From assembly GCF_007004725.1 (NCBI RefSeq), contig NZ_ML660171.1, positions 124,001 through 188,000 on the forward strand: DNA of 64,000 nt. Direction: 5' to 3'. Below, one piece after another: positions 62,597 through 64,000 of this stretch. How positions within the stretch are numbered: the first letter of the stretch is position 1; the number at the start of each line of letters is the position of its first letter. Both the position numbers and the translations under genes were made by a program. A model generated the notes under the pieces. It saw only the letters and a list, made by a program, of their open reading frames with translations. It did not search any database and was not told the origin of the DNA. This DNA is from Aliikangiella coralliicola. Lineage in GTDB: Bacteria; Pseudomonadota; Gammaproteobacteria; Enterobacterales; Kangiellaceae.

Positions 62597-64000
62597 ATGA
62601 TATTTAACACCCCGATATTTTTTGCTTTCTTTATTATTTTTCTATTTTTTTATGGTTTTGTCTTTCTCAGACAGACACCAAAAGTTTACTTTACTCTGGT
62701 GGCAAGCCTCGTTTTCTACGGTGCGTGGAATTATAATTTTATTCCGCTATTGGTCGGCAGTGCCATCGCTGATTATTTCATCGCTCAAGCGATTGGTGCG
62801 TCGTCGGATAAGCGGGCTCGAAAAGGATTGGTGACGCTTTCAATTGCAATCAATCTCGGTATTTTAGGCTTATTTAAGTACGCTGACTTTGTATTAGTTT
62901 CGGTTGCAGATTTTTTAACACTGTTTAATTATCAGGCTTCCTTACCGGCGCTTGAATGGATATTACCTGTCGGTATTTCTTTTTACACTTTTCAAAGTTT
63001 GAGTTACACCATTGATGTCTATCGTGGTGATATGAAGCCGCGTAAAGGACTCGTTGAATTTACCGCAGCATTATCTTTTTTTCCGCAGCTGGTGGCGGGG
63101 CCAATTTTAAGGGCGCGACAAATATTGCCACAAATGCATGCCATAAAGGTTCCTCAATGGGAGCAGGTAAAGCATGGCTTTTTATTAATAACTGTTGGGC
63201 TGATGAAGAAGACGACTGCCGACTTGTTAGCGGGGCCGGCGCAACTTGCATTTGATGCTGAACAATCGGTTAGTCTTATCGAAACATGGACTGGTGTGCT
63301 GGCATTTGCCGGTCAGATTTATGGGGATTTTTCTGGCTACAGCGATATGGCTATTGGGCTCGCCTTGCTACTAGGATTTCAAATTCCTTTAAACTTTCGT
63401 GTTCCTTATTTTGCATTGTCCCCAGTTGATTTTTGGCGTCGTTGGCATATCTCGCTGTCTACCTGGCTGCGTGATTATCTGTATATTTCATTAGGTGGAA
63501 ATCGAAATAACCGATATCGCAATGTGATGCTCACCATGTTATTGGGTGGATTATGGCACGGAGCTGCGTGGACTTTTCTCGCTTGGGGAGTATTTCATGG
63601 CATTATTATTAGCGTCACTCATTATTTAGCGGGATTACCGAAATTCGCTAGCTTTGTCGAAAATAAATCCAAAGGAATTGTAATCATAAAGTGGGCGATG
63701 ACCTTTTACTTGGTATTGCTCGGATGGGTATTGTTCCGTGCGCCAGATTTATCAAGTGCCTGGTTAATGCTTATCGAAATGCATGGATTGAGCGCGCCGC
63801 TACCTGAATCTGGAAATGTTGCTTTGTTAATTTTTGGATTGGCGATACTCGCTTTGTTGTTAATGCATTTGTTAGATTATTTTGTATTGAATCACTCGGA
63901 AAAATTGAAGAAAAAAGCTTGGCTATTCTGGTCTTTATTGGTGATTGGTCAAGGCTTATGTTTACTCGTTGGAGAACCCAGTAATGAATTCATCTATTTC
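62597..64000 (+). CDS. MBOAT/AlgI-family O-acyltransferase, cut by the window end (at least 468 codons)
   Basis: Membrane-bound O-acyltransferase that uses an acyl carrier to acylate exported sugars or polymers, as AlgI does for alginate. Repeated membrane segments, G-I-S-F-Y-T-F-Q-S-L-S-Y, F-F-P-Q-L-V-A-G-P-I, D-F-W-R-R-W-H-I-S-L and G-G-L-W-H-G-A-A-W are family hallmarks. ATG 62597 follows GGGGA by 10 bases. The frame is open to position 64000 and, judging by the final residues, nearly complete. The target polymer is unknown. Confidence 0.9.
   Translation, partial: MIFNTPIFFAFFIIFLFFYGFVFLRQTPKVYFTLVASLVFYGAWNYNFIPLLVGSAIADYFIAQAIGASSDKRARKGLVTLSIAINLGILGLFKYADFVLVSVADFLTLFNYQASLPALEWILPVGISFYTFQSLSYTIDVYRGDMKPRKGLVEFTAALSFFPQLVAGPILRARQILPQMHAIKVPQWEQVKHGFLLITVGLMKKTTADLLAGPAQLAFDAEQSVSLIETWTGVLAFAGQIYGDFSGYSDMAIGLALLLGFQIPLNFRVPYFALSPVDFWRRWHISLSTWLRDYLYISLGGNRNNRYRNVMLTMLLGGLWHGAAWTFLAWGVFHGIIISVTHYLAGLPKFASFVENKSKGIVIIKWAMTFYLVLLGWVLFRAPDLSSAWLMLIEMHGLSAPLPESGNVALLIFGLAILALLLMHLLDYFVLNHSEKLKKKAWLFWSLLVIGQGLCLLVGEPSNEFIYF

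Noticed and set aside
1-64000. CRISPR array, integron attC sites, insertion sequences, diversity-generating retroelement
   Set aside because: No regularly spaced repeat series, transposase, integron integrase or reverse transcriptase was found on either strand.

Overview
The window looks like the chromosome of an AT-rich, flagellated marine-type gammaproteobacterium, probably near Kangiellaceae/Oceanospirillales. The hints are a PsrA-type TetR regulator next to FadE, an HsbR/HsbA-like partner-switch pair, full-length CysB, MlaA, a FliK/FlhX pair and many cyclic-di-GMP proteins. The taxonomic guess is inference only.

Region 1 (1 to about 18.6 kb, perhaps to 20.8 kb) is part of a prophage or its remnant. 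Positions 47-9395 read rightward as the tail end of a podovirus-like structural module: small unknown proteins, two tandem paralogous virion-type proteins, a glycine-zipper protein, a coiled-coil virion protein and a 1920-residue polyvalent protein (inorganic pyrophosphatase-like domain, HExxGH zincin motif, LPD38-like C-terminus). Positions 9.4-15.2 kb are a cargo zone of separately expressed genes: an exported S1/P1-type nuclease with its own sigma-70 promoter, an SRAP (YedK) DNA-protein crosslink enzyme, and several unrecognised membrane-anchored proteins. Positions 15.25-18.6 kb are a tightly coupled leftward operon of small phage genes (zinc-finger proteins, a NinX/DUF2591 protein, a PAPS-reductase-like PP-loop enzyme and a 2OG-Fe(II) oxygenase-like protein) in which most genes end in acidic codons that double as the ribosome-binding site of the next gene. 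No integrase, repressor, tRNA or att site is visible, so the exact boundary is unknown. Positions 19.1-20.8 kb carry three unrecognised small membrane proteins.

Region 2 (20.9-44.9 kb) is host chromosome: a SlyD-like prolyl isomerase, an SDR, two GGDEF-EAL proteins, a reverse-transsulfuration pair (CBS and cystathionine gamma-lyase), an orphan FliK/FlhX pair, an exported Cys-rich repeat protein with EGKCG motifs like HvfA-type copper-binding RiPP precursors, MlaA, a PilZ protein, an HsbR/HsbA-like phosphatase and anti-anti-sigma pair, a TPR response regulator with a histidine kinase, a cN-I type 5'-nucleotidase, CysB, and a class III adenylate cyclase fused to PilZ. Regulation here is dominated by c-di-GMP and cAMP signalling and partner switching.

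Region 3 (45-64 kb) holds a three-gene RND efflux operon (lipoprotein adaptor plus two permeases), a CheZ-like small protein, psrA-fadE for fatty-acid beta-oxidation, an OmpA-family lipoprotein, a voltage-gated-type potassium channel overlapping a HolD-like gene followed by rimI, a FabF-type ketosynthase, and an MBOAT acyltransferase cut by the window end.

The most interesting objects are the orphan EGKCG-repeat protein (33250-33633), the PAPS-reductase-like/2OG-oxygenase pair (17333-18592), the phage cargo zone, and the operon built from recurring translational-coupling junctions.
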